A DNA stretch of 60,424 nucleotides, from assembly GCA_013349615.1 (NCBI GenBank), contig DUZJ01000010.1:1-60424 (forward strand), written 5' to 3'. Both the position numbers and the translations under genes were made by a program. The DNA is from Planctomycetota bacterium. Its GTDB lineage: Bacteria; Planctomycetota; Phycisphaerae; Sedimentisphaerales; Anaerobacaceae. Shown here piece by piece: positions 1 through 8,293 of the stretch (position 1 is its first letter; the number at the start of each line of letters is the position of its first letter). The notes under the pieces were generated by a model. That model saw only the letters and a list, made by a program, of their open reading frames with translations. It ran no database searches and was not told the origin of the DNA.

Positions 1-99
1 ACCCTTGGCCGGCTCCCCTGAAGAAAGAATACGTGCCCACTGGAACTCTTCGTTGCGCCAGTGCTCATCTTCTATAGTTGTGTTGTATTTCAACTTCAT
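1..99 (-). CDS. Truncated ORF running off the window edge, unknown function
   Basis: An ATG at 99-97 opens a frame that stays open for 33 codons to base 1 (begins MKLKYNTTIEDEHW). It is acidic and rich in Trp/Glu with no motif I recognise. There is no clear Shine-Dalgarno sequence upstream: the region before the ATG is AT-rich and follows directly on the tRNA-like relic at 119-165. It could be the first gene of an element integrated at that relic, or a chance open frame; the 3' part lies outside the window. Confidence 0.35.
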   Translation of the reverse strand, partial: MKLKYNTTIEDEHWRNEEFQWARILSSGEPAKG

Positions 100-118
100 A
101 AATTCGAAATTTATAAAT

Positions 119-165
119 TATCCCCGGTGCGACTCGAGCGCACAACCTCCGGCTCCGGAGGCCAA
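119..165 (-). pseudogene. tRNA-Arg(CCG) 3'-half relic, candidate attachment site
   Basis: On the minus strand the bases fold as the 3' half of a tRNA. There is an anticodon stem TTGGC/GCCGG around the 7-base loop CTCCGGA (anticodon CCG), a 5-base variable loop AGGTT, a T stem GTGCG/CGCAC around CTCGAGT, then an acceptor-like strand CGGGGAT plus A. No 5' acceptor strand, D-arm or 5' half is present upstream. tRNA 3' halves without the 5' half are typical of the attachment-site copy left by integrative elements. A separate 7-bp inverted repeat (CCCCGGT at 122-128, ACCGGGG at 167-173) encloses it, so an ordinary structured hairpin is the alternative. Confidence 0.5.
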
Positions 166-265
166 AACCGGGGTTTGTAAGGTATTGTATTGAAAAAGCT
201 TATGATTGTCAATAAACGAGGCAATCTTTGGGATGTCCAGGGAACAGCTAATTCGAAGAACCATT

Positions 266-286
266 ATTGCGCACCTGATGCGCAAT
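266..286 (-). terminator. 8-bp perfect hairpin downstream of the glycosidase gene
   Basis: ATTGCGCA (266-273) and TGCGCAAT (279-286) are perfect inverted repeats with a 5-base loop, 50 bases past the stop of the minus-strand gene 336-3722. There is no T-run after it, so intrinsic termination is only plausible. The rest of 174-335 shows no gene. Confidence 0.4.
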
Positions 287-335
287 CGCAGGCACACGTG
301 TGATATTCTTTTCATACGCATCGGGACGTGCAGAC

Positions 336-3300
336 TCAGTCGTAATATGCGATGATTCGAGTCGGCTTACGGCATTGGGTCAGAACAACCAACTCCTTTG
401 CAGGAGCGAATCGGTTATAAGCCCTGCCGTTGACCTGACATCGTGTCATCCGACGCCCGTCGGGATGGCGAAAGCGGACAAGAATGCGTTTCGGCGGATT
501 CCTGCGGGGTGGGTCAATGGTCATCTGAATTCGACCTTCGTCGGCCTGTGACTCGTACTTGACGGACATCGGTCCGAAATATGTGCTGGCGTTTTCGATT
601 CCACAGTGTTTGCCGTCTGCGAGCCAGTATCGAGGAACGGCCGAGCCCAGAAAAAGCTCATCACCTCTTTCCTGTACGAACATCATTCGCAGCCAATAGG
701 TGGAATTGGCTTCGTCGGAAGCCTTGTAGTGGTCGCCTCGCCAGTCACCGATGTTTGGCAAAGCGTGTTCGGTCATCATCCGCGTATCCGGGAAGTAACT
801 GACGGCAAACGCGTTGAAGTAAGCTCGCAGGAAGTGCCCTGGCTCGTCCCGTAACAAATATGGAATTGGATTGCAGAGCAGATTGGCCTGCATCGATATG
901 CCCCCCCTGCTGAACCAATAGCGCTCAAATTCGGCGCCGGTGATGTTATAGCCGTACTGTTCGGAAATATACAGGTTGTCTTCGAAATCCTTGATGATCC
1001 AAGTGGAGATACGGTCCCAAGGCTCGATAATGCCGGTACGAATCATGTGTATTGCGCCTTCGAGAGTTTCTGTGATCCACCCAAATGTGCGTCCTCGGCG
1101 ATGTACGTCAGGCGGTACGTGAGGTATCCAACTACCGTCCCGCAGCCGGACGACCGGGGAGCGGCGCATCGCTTCGGTGAAGGCGGCCAGAATGTCTTTG
1201 CGATAGGCGGCCGCTTCTTTCAACAGGCGTTTGCCTTCGGGCAGCCCAGCCGCATCCAGTGCCGCCGCGGCGTTGTGCATCCCCCACCAGGAGTATACGT
1301 TCGTCGAAAGCCAGGAGCGCCAGTCTTTTATGTCTTCCAGGAAACCCGGCGGCAACAGTCCCCGTTCAATCTTCCGCATCGGCGACCGCTCGGCCTCTAA
1401 GATGGTCCGCTTTCGTTCGCCAATTATCCATTCACATCCTTTGACAATCTTTGGTGCGGCGCGCTTGAGCCAGTCAACATCGCGGGTGTACCAGTAATGC
1501 TCGCCAAGACACCAGAGAACGAATCCGTGGTGCTGGTTGTACCCGCCGGCCTCGTAACCAGCCGCACCGTAGAATTGGCCTTCAGCGGTCGAAAAGTTAC
1601 CAGGCAGCCCCACCGTGCCCTGATAGTGGAGCCAGGTTTCGAGGGCCTGCTCCGCCCGCTTGTGGTAGCCCCGACGGTCAAGGTCGCTAACCATCATGCA
1701 CGACTCATTGCTGAACACCCCATAGTGAAACGTTCCCACCTTCACCATGTACCGGTCGCTGTTTCCAACCTCACGCTCAGTGTTAATCAACAAATGTGAA
1801 ACGTGGGCTTTGTAGAAGTCGTTTATCATCGGCTCGGGCGTGATGATTTGCGTGCCGGCCTGGACGCGGTTCCTCCAATATTCCCGAACCGTCTCGAACG
1901 CTTCATCAAACCGAATACGGCGCAGTTTGGCCCATTCTCTACTCTCCGTCAGTGTAATATACGGGATGGCAACCTCCACCGTGCGTTTCGGGTCGTCTTT
2001 TGTCAGCACAGCACGATAGACAACTTTCTTGTCTTGTGCCGTCAATGAATAAAGGCTCGGCGCATCCGGCGAACTAACAAGCATCCGCAAACGCTTTGGC
2101 TCGGCGCCGGCGGCGAAAATCAAGCCCTCGTCGATGGTCAGTTGCTCGGGTTTCCTCGCGATTACCTCCAGGTTGAGTCCTGCCTGGCGGTCCACGTTGT
2201 CAAGACGCCGGAGTTCAAATCGCATTATCAACACCAGCGTATCATCGGCATAGATGCGCTCACTGCCCCCGGGCACGCCGCTGAATGGAACCACGAAAGC
2301 GGTCTGTCGATAACGAACCCCACCCCGCTCCCACTCCCCTACTATCATCGGGAGACAACCGTCAATAGTATGCCGGTCCACCAACCTTGCGCCAGACAGG
2401 CCAAACCGATACCGGATTGTGTTGCCTTCATACAGACAACGTTTCGTGTCGCGACCAGGTTTCCGCGAAAGCCAATTATAATGGCAGAACACACTGCCGT
2501 CGGCCTCAACACCAAAATGCTGCCGGCCTCCCTCGAAACTCAACGGGATATAGTGGTTCCCCTTGGCCGGAATGTCCTTCCAGGCCCGAGTCAACGTCTG
2601 TTCGGGAACGCTTGAAACCCTTGTGTAGATGTTTTTGTTTTTATTTTTTTGCCACGTTTTTTCAGCCGACCGGTACGTTGTATTGTCGCCGGCCCTGCGG
2701 ACGATGATTCCAAAGTCGGGGATAAATATGTGACCGTACTTTATCAAATCCGAAGCCGCGAAGGAAAAGGTCTCGTGTTCGGCCCGCACCGTTACCACCG
2801 TTTCGTCAAACGAGTTGTGGGCCTTCGCTTTCGCATAGAGGATGCGTGCGCGTATGCCATCGGTATTCTCCCTGACTTTTGAGGTCCATGTGTAGTCGGG
2901 GCCGACCTTGACGTTACTCGCCCCGTTAGAAATCTTTGCTTTTGCAGGATGTTCCCCGTTTATGGAATTTCTAACGGGGCTCGCAGCCGAAAGCGGCTGA
3001 ACCTGCTCGATTACGCCATTAAACACTTCGAGCCGTCCGTCCCAGATTTGGCGCTGCTTTTGTGCGGCCCCTCCCCATTCCACCTCAAACTCAAGGCGCG
3101 AGAAGACCGAATCAGTGTAGGCCTCAAACGCATCTATTGCCGGAAGTTGCCTGTCGGCGACCAACCGCAGCTTTAACGTTGAACGGTACCGGGCGGAAAA
3201 AGCCAACAGCGGTGGAAATTCCTTTGCATTGACGGGGTTGAATGTGAACGTGTATTGTAAGGGCGGTTCGCGAACCGCCCCTACTTGTAGATTTGTGTCG

Positions 3301-3722
3301 GCTTTTAACCATTTTCCCTGAAACCAATCACCGACATTAAGCCATGCCGAGCTGCCGGCCCCGGTAATCTTGTCCCGTGGGATTCGGCGATGGGGCCACG
3401 ACGATTGCCAGTACTCCAGTCTAAGAGACGATGTTTCTGGAATAGTCCCGGAATCGGCAAACCTGACGACCACACGGAAGATGTCCCTGGCATCCTCCCA
3501 AACGACGCCATAGTCTTTTCCCTGTGAGTCCCACTTTTTAAGCTCGCCGAACGGCACAACATTTACATGCCCTTCGGCGGTGAGTCGCTCAGGGCGGTCG
3601 AACCGCTCTCCGTCTTGTGACAGATGTAGAGAACAGAAGGCAAAAGTACATAAGGCACAAGTACATAAGGCATAAATTTGGGGTTTGGTGGCTTTGATGA
3701 GTGCTTTGAATTTAATGTTCAT
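336..3722 (-). CDS. Large secreted six-hairpin glycosidase-like protein
   Basis: 1128 residues. A hydrophobic N-terminus (residues ~15-32, Cys-rich) suggests export. The first ~550 residues are beta-rich with no named domain I can fix; residues ~620-950 are the best lead. They contain helical stretches such as HHGFVLWCLGEHYWYTRD, EWLIGER-like segments and Trp/Gly-rich turns, as in (alpha/alpha)6-barrel glycosidases (GH63/GH78/GH95-like superfamily). A short beta domain closes the protein, as is usual after such barrels. The role is inferred to be hydrolysis of an external polysaccharide. The substrate and exact GH family cannot be named, and I cannot point to a certain catalytic acid. Residues ~248-268 are encoded by a palindromic repeat (2920-2980), and the signal peptide lies over a 15-bp tandem repeat. 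The start at 3722 has an AAAGGCGG-like Shine-Dalgarno sequence. Confidence 0.6.
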   Translation of the reverse strand: MNIKFKALIKATKPQIYALCTCALCTFAFCSLHLSQDGERFDRPERLTAEGHVNVVPFGELKKWDSQGKDYGVVWEDARDIFRVVVRFADSGTIPETSSLRLEYWQSSWPHRRIPRDKITGAGSSAWLNVGDWFQGKWLKADTNLQVGAVREPPLQYTFTFNPVNAKEFPPLLAFSARYRSTLKLRLVADRQLPAIDAFEAYTDSVFSRLEFEVEWGGAAQKQRQIWDGRLEVFNGVIEQVQPLSAASPVRNSINGEHPAKAKISNGASNVKVGPDYTWTSKVRENTDGIRARILYAKAKAHNSFDETVVTVRAEHETFSFAASDLIKYGHIFIPDFGIIVRRAGDNTTYRSAEKTWQKNKNKNIYTRVSSVPEQTLTRAWKDIPAKGNHYIPLSFEGGRQHFGVEADGSVFCHYNWLSRKPGRDTKRCLYEGNTIRYRFGLSGARLVDRHTIDGCLPMIVGEWERGGVRYRQTAFVVPFSGVPGGSERIYADDTLVLIMRFELRRLDNVDRQAGLNLEVIARKPEQLTIDEGLIFAAGAEPKRLRMLVSSPDAPSLYSLTAQDKKVVYRAVLTKDDPKRTVEVAIPYITLTESREWAKLRRIRFDEAFETVREYWRNRVQAGTQIITPEPMINDFYKAHVSHLLINTEREVGNSDRYMVKVGTFHYGVFSNESCMMVSDLDRRGYHKRAEQALETWLHYQGTVGLPGNFSTAEGQFYGAAGYEAGGYNQHHGFVLWCLGEHYWYTRDVDWLKRAAPKIVKGCEWIIGERKRTILEAERSPMRKIERGLLPPGFLEDIKDWRSWLSTNVYSWWGMHNAAAALDAAGLPEGKRLLKEAAAYRKDILAAFTEAMRRSPVVRLRDGSWIPHVPPDVHRRGRTFGWITETLEGAIHMIRTGIIEPWDRISTWIIKDFEDNLYISEQYGYNITGAEFERYWFSRGGISMQANLLCNPIPYLLRDEPGHFLRAYFNAFAVSYFPDTRMMTEHALPNIGDWRGDHYKASDEANSTYWLRMMFVQERGDELFLGSAVPRYWLADGKHCGIENASTYFGPMSVKYESQADEGRIQMTIDPPRRNPPKRILVRFRHPDGRRMTRCQVNGRAYNRFAPAKELVVLTQCRKPTRIIAYYD
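2920..2980. repeat. Palindromic repeat (GCCCCGTTAGAA family) inside a coding sequence
   Basis: GCCCCGTTAGAAAT (2920-2933) and ATTTCTAACGGGGC (2967-2980) form a perfect 14-bp inverted repeat with a 33-base loop. Related copies lie at 22868-22945 and 40530-40568, with a degenerate one near 41157-41190. This copy is translated within the minus-strand gene (around SPVRNSINGEHPAKAKISNG) without breaking its frame. Confidence 0.75.
3643..3672. repeat. 15-bp tandem repeat encoding part of a signal peptide
   Basis: AAAGTACATAAGGCA and CAAGTACATAAGGCA follow each other with a 15-bp period. On the minus strand they encode YALCTCALCTFAF, the hydrophobic core of the signal peptide of the gene at 336-3722. 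The same AAGGCAC/AAGCAC vocabulary recurs in non-coding repeats at ~4075-4100 and ~8160. Confidence 0.6.
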
Positions 3723-4192
3723 TTTATCCGCCTTTTCCCGGTTTTTTGCGCCTTTGCGTGTCTCAATATAACTATATTTAGTTTGATATATATACAGTAA
3801 TAAATGTTGAGCGTCAAGTAAAATTTTGTTTTTGCCACGAAGGCACTAAGACACTAAGAAATCTCAATTATTAACCGCAGAGAACGCAGACCTACCCCTC
3901 GACTGAACTCGGGACATTCTTGATAAGTAGGCAAGGATCATAAGATATAGCCACGGAGACATAAAGAAAAAATTAGACGCAGATTTCGCGGATTAGACTG
4001 ATTTGTTTTTAGCCAGCTTTGGCGTTCCGTCTAATCCGGACCCCATTTGTGAAGCCGGCGAAAACGGTGTTTTATAAGGCACGAAAAGGCACAAAAGCAC
4101 GAAGGGAAATTAGACGCAGATTAACGCAGATTGACGCCCCCAATATAGTGAGATAACGCTTCACTATCTCATGGGGCAGGCGTGGCAGCCGG
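3723..4192. other. Gene-free spacer made of boilerplate repeats
   Basis: No credible coding region. The spacer contains runs of degenerate text such as GCCACGAAGGCACTAAGACA, CCGCAGAGAACGCAG and TTAGACGCAGATTAACGCAG, which recur elsewhere in the window (8160-8300, 17714-17828, 40990-41330). The first ~60 bases should hold the promoter of the minus-strand gene 336-3722, but no convincing -35/-10 pair is visible. Confidence 0.6.
3889..3985 (+). repeat. ~95-bp direct repeat, left copy
   Basis: Begins GACCTACCCCTCGACTGAAC and ends in GACGCAGATT. It matches 8197-8293 almost base for base apart from a few substitutions (GAC/AAC, ATTC/ATGC, GATAT/AACAA). The two copies are in the same orientation and bracket the ABC-transporter operon. 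Confidence 0.85.
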
Positions 4193-5815
4193 TTAAGTAT
4201 TGAGTATCAGGTCGAGTTTTCCCCGCTCGGGCGCAGGCAATTCGGCCCCACATCGTATGCAATTAACTTGAGCCAGTCCCCGGCGTTTGCCGCAAAGAGG
4301 GCATTTGATAATGGGTGTGTGGTTCAAGGCCAAATACGTCAGCAAACCGGCCAGATTAAAGACCAGCGTGAAGACGAACCAGAAAATCAGTTTCCCGAGG
4401 GAAGTTTTCCTCGGCCAGCCGTGCCAAAAAGCAAAACCCACCATTGCCAGAGCCAGCAGCCAATTTAGAATACTGTTGCCAGGCCGCAACTCTCTTGTAA
4501 CTTCTGCAAAACCGCGGATGAAATCATTACCACGATAGAGTTGGAAGAGGAATTGCCTTCCCAATAGATACCAGGCCAGATCATACAGCGGCGAGGAGAA
4601 TTGGCACGCGTAATGCCTAACCTTTGTCCACAGCGGGCCCGCTTCAACTACGGGGTAAGGTTCAGCAGGAACTGTCCAATCGCAGCGATTCAGTAGATGA
4701 AGGTTTGCCTTGTTGTCCACCTTGTAAAGTTCGACCCATTTTTTGTACGGCTTGCCTCTGACTTTACGCGACCATTCCAAAGCGAGTTTCGGCGATTTCC
4801 GAAAAGCTGAGGGGAGTCTTCTTTCGGTGTCACGATAAAAGAGGTAAATGCCCTGCGTTGTGGCTGTGAACGATATGGTTTCGCTCCACCAATCGCCGTC
4901 AACGGTGACCGTCAGTTTCCGGTCGGGATTTCTCATTATCAGATGGTGTTTGCCATCTTCGGTCAGGCACTTGATTAGCGGGCGGTAAGGTATTTTCGAA
5001 TCTTGCGGAGTCTCAGGCCGGATAGCTCGCCACTTATGCAGGTTTATTTGTTTAATATTTGATTTGGCACTTTCAAAAATCAGTTGGACCTGCTGCTTTT
5101 CAAAGTTGATTTCGTAAATTCGCCTGCTTGTTTGCCACAGTAATGTCGGGCTGAAGGAATCCTGGGGACACCAGGCGGTAAACAGTTTGAATCTGCCGAA
5201 CGGTTTGGCCCGGGATTTTGAGTCTGTAAATCCTGTTGAGCCAATATAACCGATTTTGCTCCCGTCGGAACGATAGCCGACAAATAACTGCCTTCCTGGG
5301 TCATAGCGCCAAACTTGCTCGGTTTTCTCTCGCGACCTAACCGGTATTTCCAATGAACGAGAAAACTCCGGCGTAATCATTTGTATTTGCTTCATCCGAG
5401 TATCTGTAAAACTCTCCGTGTAGCCGTGGATCATCACTCCCCAGGATAGATATTCATAAGGCCTGTTCTTTTCAAGGCCCGACCAAAGAAGGCTGCCATT
5501 TGCATCATAGATTTCCTTTTGTCTTTCATCAATAGCACGCTTAAGAGTGGGAATATCCGGGAGTGTGTACACCAGGTGAATTGTACCATCCGGTAGAAAT
5601 TGCCTTCCCGAATTTCGTATTTTTTCAAGGTGTTTTTCCGCCTCGCTGAGTTCTTTTTTTGGCTTTTTTATTGGCGCTATGGGTCTTGCTTCCCAAAGCA
5701 TGGCCGTTGAAATAATAATACCCTGCAGCATTGCTGTGGCAATCAGCAGGACGAGAACCGTTGTAAAGATTCTGGTTGGTCCTGCGATGTATGTTGAATT
5801 GTCTTTTAGATTCAT
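4193..5815 (-). CDS. Membrane protein with C-terminal zinc ribbon, last gene of the ABC operon
   Basis: 540 residues. One N-terminal membrane segment (~17-40) precedes a long extracytoplasmic part (~45-430) with repeated beta-propeller-like phrases such as GSKIGYIGSTGF. Further hydrophobic segments follow at ~445-505, then a short zinc-ribbon (CPLCGKRRG, then CIRCGAEL). It begins 16 bp after the permease gene and is probably co-transcribed with it. The topology suggests a sensor or an accessory protein of the transporter, but this is inference; I do not recognise the family. It ends just before the left repeat-rich spacer. Confidence 0.7.
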   Translation of the reverse strand: MNLKDNSTYIAGPTRIFTTVLVLLIATAMLQGIIISTAMLWEARPIAPIKKPKKELSEAEKHLEKIRNSGRQFLPDGTIHLVYTLPDIPTLKRAIDERQKEIYDANGSLLWSGLEKNRPYEYLSWGVMIHGYTESFTDTRMKQIQMITPEFSRSLEIPVRSREKTEQVWRYDPGRQLFVGYRSDGSKIGYIGSTGFTDSKSRAKPFGRFKLFTAWCPQDSFSPTLLWQTSRRIYEINFEKQQVQLIFESAKSNIKQINLHKWRAIRPETPQDSKIPYRPLIKCLTEDGKHHLIMRNPDRKLTVTVDGDWWSETISFTATTQGIYLFYRDTERRLPSAFRKSPKLALEWSRKVRGKPYKKWVELYKVDNKANLHLLNRCDWTVPAEPYPVVEAGPLWTKVRHYACQFSSPLYDLAWYLLGRQFLFQLYRGNDFIRGFAEVTRELRPGNSILNWLLALAMVGFAFWHGWPRKTSLGKLIFWFVFTLVFNLAGLLTYLALNHTPIIKCPLCGKRRGLAQVNCIRCGAELPAPERGKLDLILNT

Positions 5816-5831
5816 AGTACTATTTCCCGGT

Positions 5832-6527
5832 CTAAAACTCCCTGTTCAAGAATGCGTCAATAATCTGTGAAAGTAAAACAACGACACCGACTACCAGCAC
5901 CGCGAAGGCCCAACCGAGCCGCCATTGGAAAATGGTCATGCAAATGACAATAGTGGCAAATGCAAGGCCGAGTATCTTTGTGGTGTACCAGCGTGCCGAG
6001 CTAAGCCCCGCCAGAGCGGTCCCCAGATATGCTACAAGGCCGAGCAGGATGAAGAGCCAGCCCTCGATAAAGACACGCTTTGTAGGTAGTGTTTCGAAGA
6101 TTTCAGGACGGCAAGAGTACCTGTAGAGAGCAACCCATACGACTCCGACCGGAATAATGAATGATATTATTGCCGCGGCCAACTTCGCCCAAAGAATAGT
6201 TGGTCGGTTGGCCGAGCGGTGAATTAGAAATGGCCATGTTCTTGTAAAAAGGGGCATCCAGAAATGCCGGACACCAAGCGCTAAACCAAGTCCGATCGAT
6301 GTAACAAGTAGCCATGAACCGGTCATCCGCAGTGGTGAAAAATGAGTAAGCCGATAAGTATCTACAACAGTGCCGGGCGATAAGCCCGAATAGTACCAAC
6401 TGGGCTGTCCAAGGTAAGCCTGTGCACGCAGGACAAATCCACCTATTGCCAGGAAAATGATTGCCGCAAGGAGCATCCACGGCAAAGACTCACGAAGCTC
6501 TTTTCGCAGCAGCGCCAAAAATCTCAT
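5832..6527 (-). CDS. ABC-2 type transporter permease subunit
   Basis: 231 residues starting MRFLALLRKELRESLPW, a typical ABC-2 permease N-terminus with an amphipathic helix before the first membrane segment. Roughly six hydrophobic segments follow. The start at 6527 is preferred over an ORF start at 6584, because it lies 1 bp after the stop of the ATPase gene (6529) and opens directly with the family-like KELRE segment. It would form the membrane channel with the ATPase at 6529-7452. The transported substrate is unknown; in YtrA-regulated systems these pumps often respond to cell-envelope-active compounds. Confidence 0.75.
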   Translation of the reverse strand: MRFLALLRKELRESLPWMLLAAIIFLAIGGFVLRAQAYLGQPSWYYSGLSPGTVVDTYRLTHFSPLRMTGSWLLVTSIGLGLALGVRHFWMPLFTRTWPFLIHRSANRPTILWAKLAAAIISFIIPVGVVWVALYRYSCRPEIFETLPTKRVFIEGWLFILLGLVAYLGTALAGLSSARWYTTKILGLAFATIVICMTIFQWRLGWAFAVLVVGVVVLLSQIIDAFLNREF

Positions 6528-6528
6528 T

Positions 6529-7452
6529 TTATTTTTCCTCCCACTGAAATAATCGCCTGTGATTAGGCGGCGCGGTATATTCAATGAACTGGTCTTCCAG
6601 GTTCATCTTGACAATGTGATATTTTTCCGCTCCGTTCCTTTGTGCCCACTCAGCTATGTGCTCATCAGCAGGACCAATTAGGATTAACTCCAACTCTTTT
6701 TCGCTGCGTCTGCAGTGCAGCAGGCCTTCTATATCGACATCGGCCGGTGGGGAATCCGGAAAACTCAATGTCACCTTTTTTACTGCCGTTCTGAACTCCT
6801 CGAGAGAGCAGTTCGCCCTTAATACGCCTTTGTCAATAACCACTATCCGGTCGGAAACCCTCTCGACATCGCCGAGGATATGACTGGAGAAAAGAACTGT
6901 TCTGCCCTGGCGCATAATAAGCTCAATCATACCCTCTAAGAACTGGCGTCTGATTGCAGCGTCAAGACCAAGCGTCGGGTCGTCCATTATCAGAAGTTCC
7001 GGATTCGGGGCCAGGGCAAGAGCCAACGAAACCTGCGCACGTTCACCAATCGAGAGATGTTTTATCTTTCGCTTTTTCGGCAGATTAAAGTATTCGATCA
7101 TATCGGCGAAGAATTTGTGGTCCCACTGCTTTGGGAAAAACGAGCGCTGAAATTTCTCCAACTCAGCGATACTCATCCAGCGAAACAGCCGATGGCCTTC
7201 TGTTACGTAACCAATACGCTGCCGAATCGCAGGCGTTAATGCTGCCGAATCACAGCCTAATAGTCTTGATGAACCTGCTGTCGGTCTTAACAAGCCCAGC
7301 ATTAGCTTTATGGCCGTTGTTTTTCCTGCTCCGTTTCGGCCGACAAAACCGCAGATACAGCCTTGCGGAATCTTCAGAACCAGGTGGTCAACAGCAAGTG
7401 TGCTGCCGTAATATTTCGTAAGACCTTCTGTTTCCAATACTGTCTCAGTCAT
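6529..7452 (-). CDS. ABC transporter ATP-binding subunit (YtrB-like)
   Basis: 307 residues. Walker A is GRNGAGKTT (~38-46), signature LSIGERAQVSLALAL (~134-148), Walker B LLIMDDPTLGLD (~154-165) and switch His in TVLFSSHIL (~190). The residue after the Walker B Asp is Asp rather than the usual Glu, as in several GntR-linked ABC-2 ATPases, so hydrolysis may be slow. A C-terminal ~90-residue regulatory part follows. The start overlaps the GntR gene stop by 8 bp, indicating translational coupling. Confidence 0.88.
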   Translation of the reverse strand: MTETVLETEGLTKYYGSTLAVDHLVLKIPQGCICGFVGRNGAGKTTAIKLMLGLLRPTAGSSRLLGCDSAALTPAIRQRIGYVTEGHRLFRWMSIAELEKFQRSFFPKQWDHKFFADMIEYFNLPKKRKIKHLSIGERAQVSLALALAPNPELLIMDDPTLGLDAAIRRQFLEGMIELIMRQGRTVLFSSHILGDVERVSDRIVVIDKGVLRANCSLEEFRTAVKKVTLSFPDSPPADVDIEGLLHCRRSEKELELILIGPADEHIAEWAQRNGAEKYHIVKMNLEDQFIEYTAPPNHRRLFQWEEK

Positions 7453-7864
7453 TTTTTCTTCTTTCAGCTTTTTTGTTAACGAATTTTGCCAGTCTGCCTT
7501 TGAACATCGCTATCAAGTCCTGGCCTTCGAGACCCAGATTCAGGCCCCGCGTAATAATGGTATCCATTCTCTCGGTGAGTATATTGATATCTGCGGCATC
7601 ACTTCTGCGCAGTTTCGGGTCGCTGACGTATGTACCGGAGCCTGTCTTGGTAGTAACCAATCCGGCCTGTTCTAAACGGCTGTACGCCCTGGCAGCGGTG
7701 TTTGGATTAATTACCAGCTCAGCGGCGAGTTTTCTGACCGCGGGCAGCTTATCACCGCTTGCCAGCTCACCCTTCGCGACGGCCTCACTTATCTGCTCAG
7801 CAACCTGAACGTAAATGGGCTTGCCCGAACCGGATGATATTTGTATCCATAACCCCATGACCAC
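7445..7864 (-). CDS. GntR-family repressor, YtrA subfamily
   Basis: 139 residues. The winged helix-turn-helix (~15-80) shows GELASGDKLPAVRKLAAELV, NPNTAARAYSRLEQAGLV and TKTGSGTYV, the standard GntR DNA-binding signature. The effector part is short (~55 residues), which fits the YtrA subfamily that sits first in operons with ABC-2 transporters. A GTG start at 7864 is assumed, 6 bases after AAGGA; an ATG two codons in (7858) is the alternative. It probably represses its own operon through the palindromes at 7916-7944. Confidence 0.88.
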   Translation of the reverse strand: MVMGLWIQISSGSGKPIYVQVAEQISEAVAKGELASGDKLPAVRKLAAELVINPNTAARAYSRLEQAGLVTTKTGSGTYVSDPKLRRSDAADINILTERMDTIITRGLNLGLEGQDLIAMFKGRLAKFVNKKAERRKND

Positions 7865-7915
7865 TATTTTTCCTTGTTCTGCAAAGCTTTATACAAACTT
7901 ATTATCGTAGATATT

Positions 7916-7963
7916 GTACTAATACCTTTAGTACATTATGTACTATTCGTCGCGCCTTTGCAA
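7916..7963 (-). promoter_or_regulatory. Promoter of the GntR/ABC operon with two overlapping operator palindromes
   Basis: On the minus strand a -35-like TTGCAA (7958-7963) is separated by 17 bases from CATAAT (7935-7940). The -10 lies in a perfect palindrome AGTACAT-T-ATGTACT (7930-7944). A second, adjacent palindrome GTACTAA/TTTAGTAC (7916-7934) overlaps it. AGTAC-type dyads are typical of YtrA operators, so binding would block RNA polymerase directly. The leader to the GTG start is ~65 bases. Confidence 0.6.
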
Positions 7964-8116
7964 GGATATTTTAGAAAAAATTAAAATTTTTTTTGTGGAT
8001 ATGTGTTTAGCGGGGAAAACAGGCGTTTTTAGGTGTTTATTGAGGTTTTTGGCCCTCCCAAGAGCCTGAAGTTGAATATTATTCTATCTTTTTGGCAGGG
8101 AATTTTTAGCCGCGAA

Positions 8117-8155
8117 ATGGTTCGACAGGCTCACCATCCCGAGCAAAGTCGAGGG
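8117..8155 (+). repeat. Dispersed MVRQAHHPEQSRG-type repeat
   Basis: The sequence would translate as MVRQAHHPEQSRG. It contains TTCGAC near its start and GTCGAG near its end as an imperfect dyad. A related copy at 48191-48236 overlaps the end of a glycosyltransferase gene. Peptides of this kind are familiar in many environmental genomes as translated intergenic repeats, not as proteins. Confidence 0.7.
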
Positions 8156-8196
8156 AAGACACAAAAGGCACAAAGAAAAATTAGACAGGATAACAG

Positions 8197-8293
8197 GACC
8201 TACCCCTCAACTGAACTCGGGACATGCTTGATAAGTAGGCAAGGATCATAAAACAAAGCCACGGAGACATAAAGAAAAAATTAGACGCAGATT
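8197..8293 (+). repeat. ~95-bp direct repeat, right copy
   Basis: Same orientation and near-identical to 3889-3985. Together they flank 4.3 kb that holds the whole GntR/ABC operon. Confidence 0.85.

Noticed and set aside
8033-8251. A 72-residue frame including MVRQAHHPEQSRG
   Set aside because: It is a translated dispersed repeat followed by boilerplate; not a protein.
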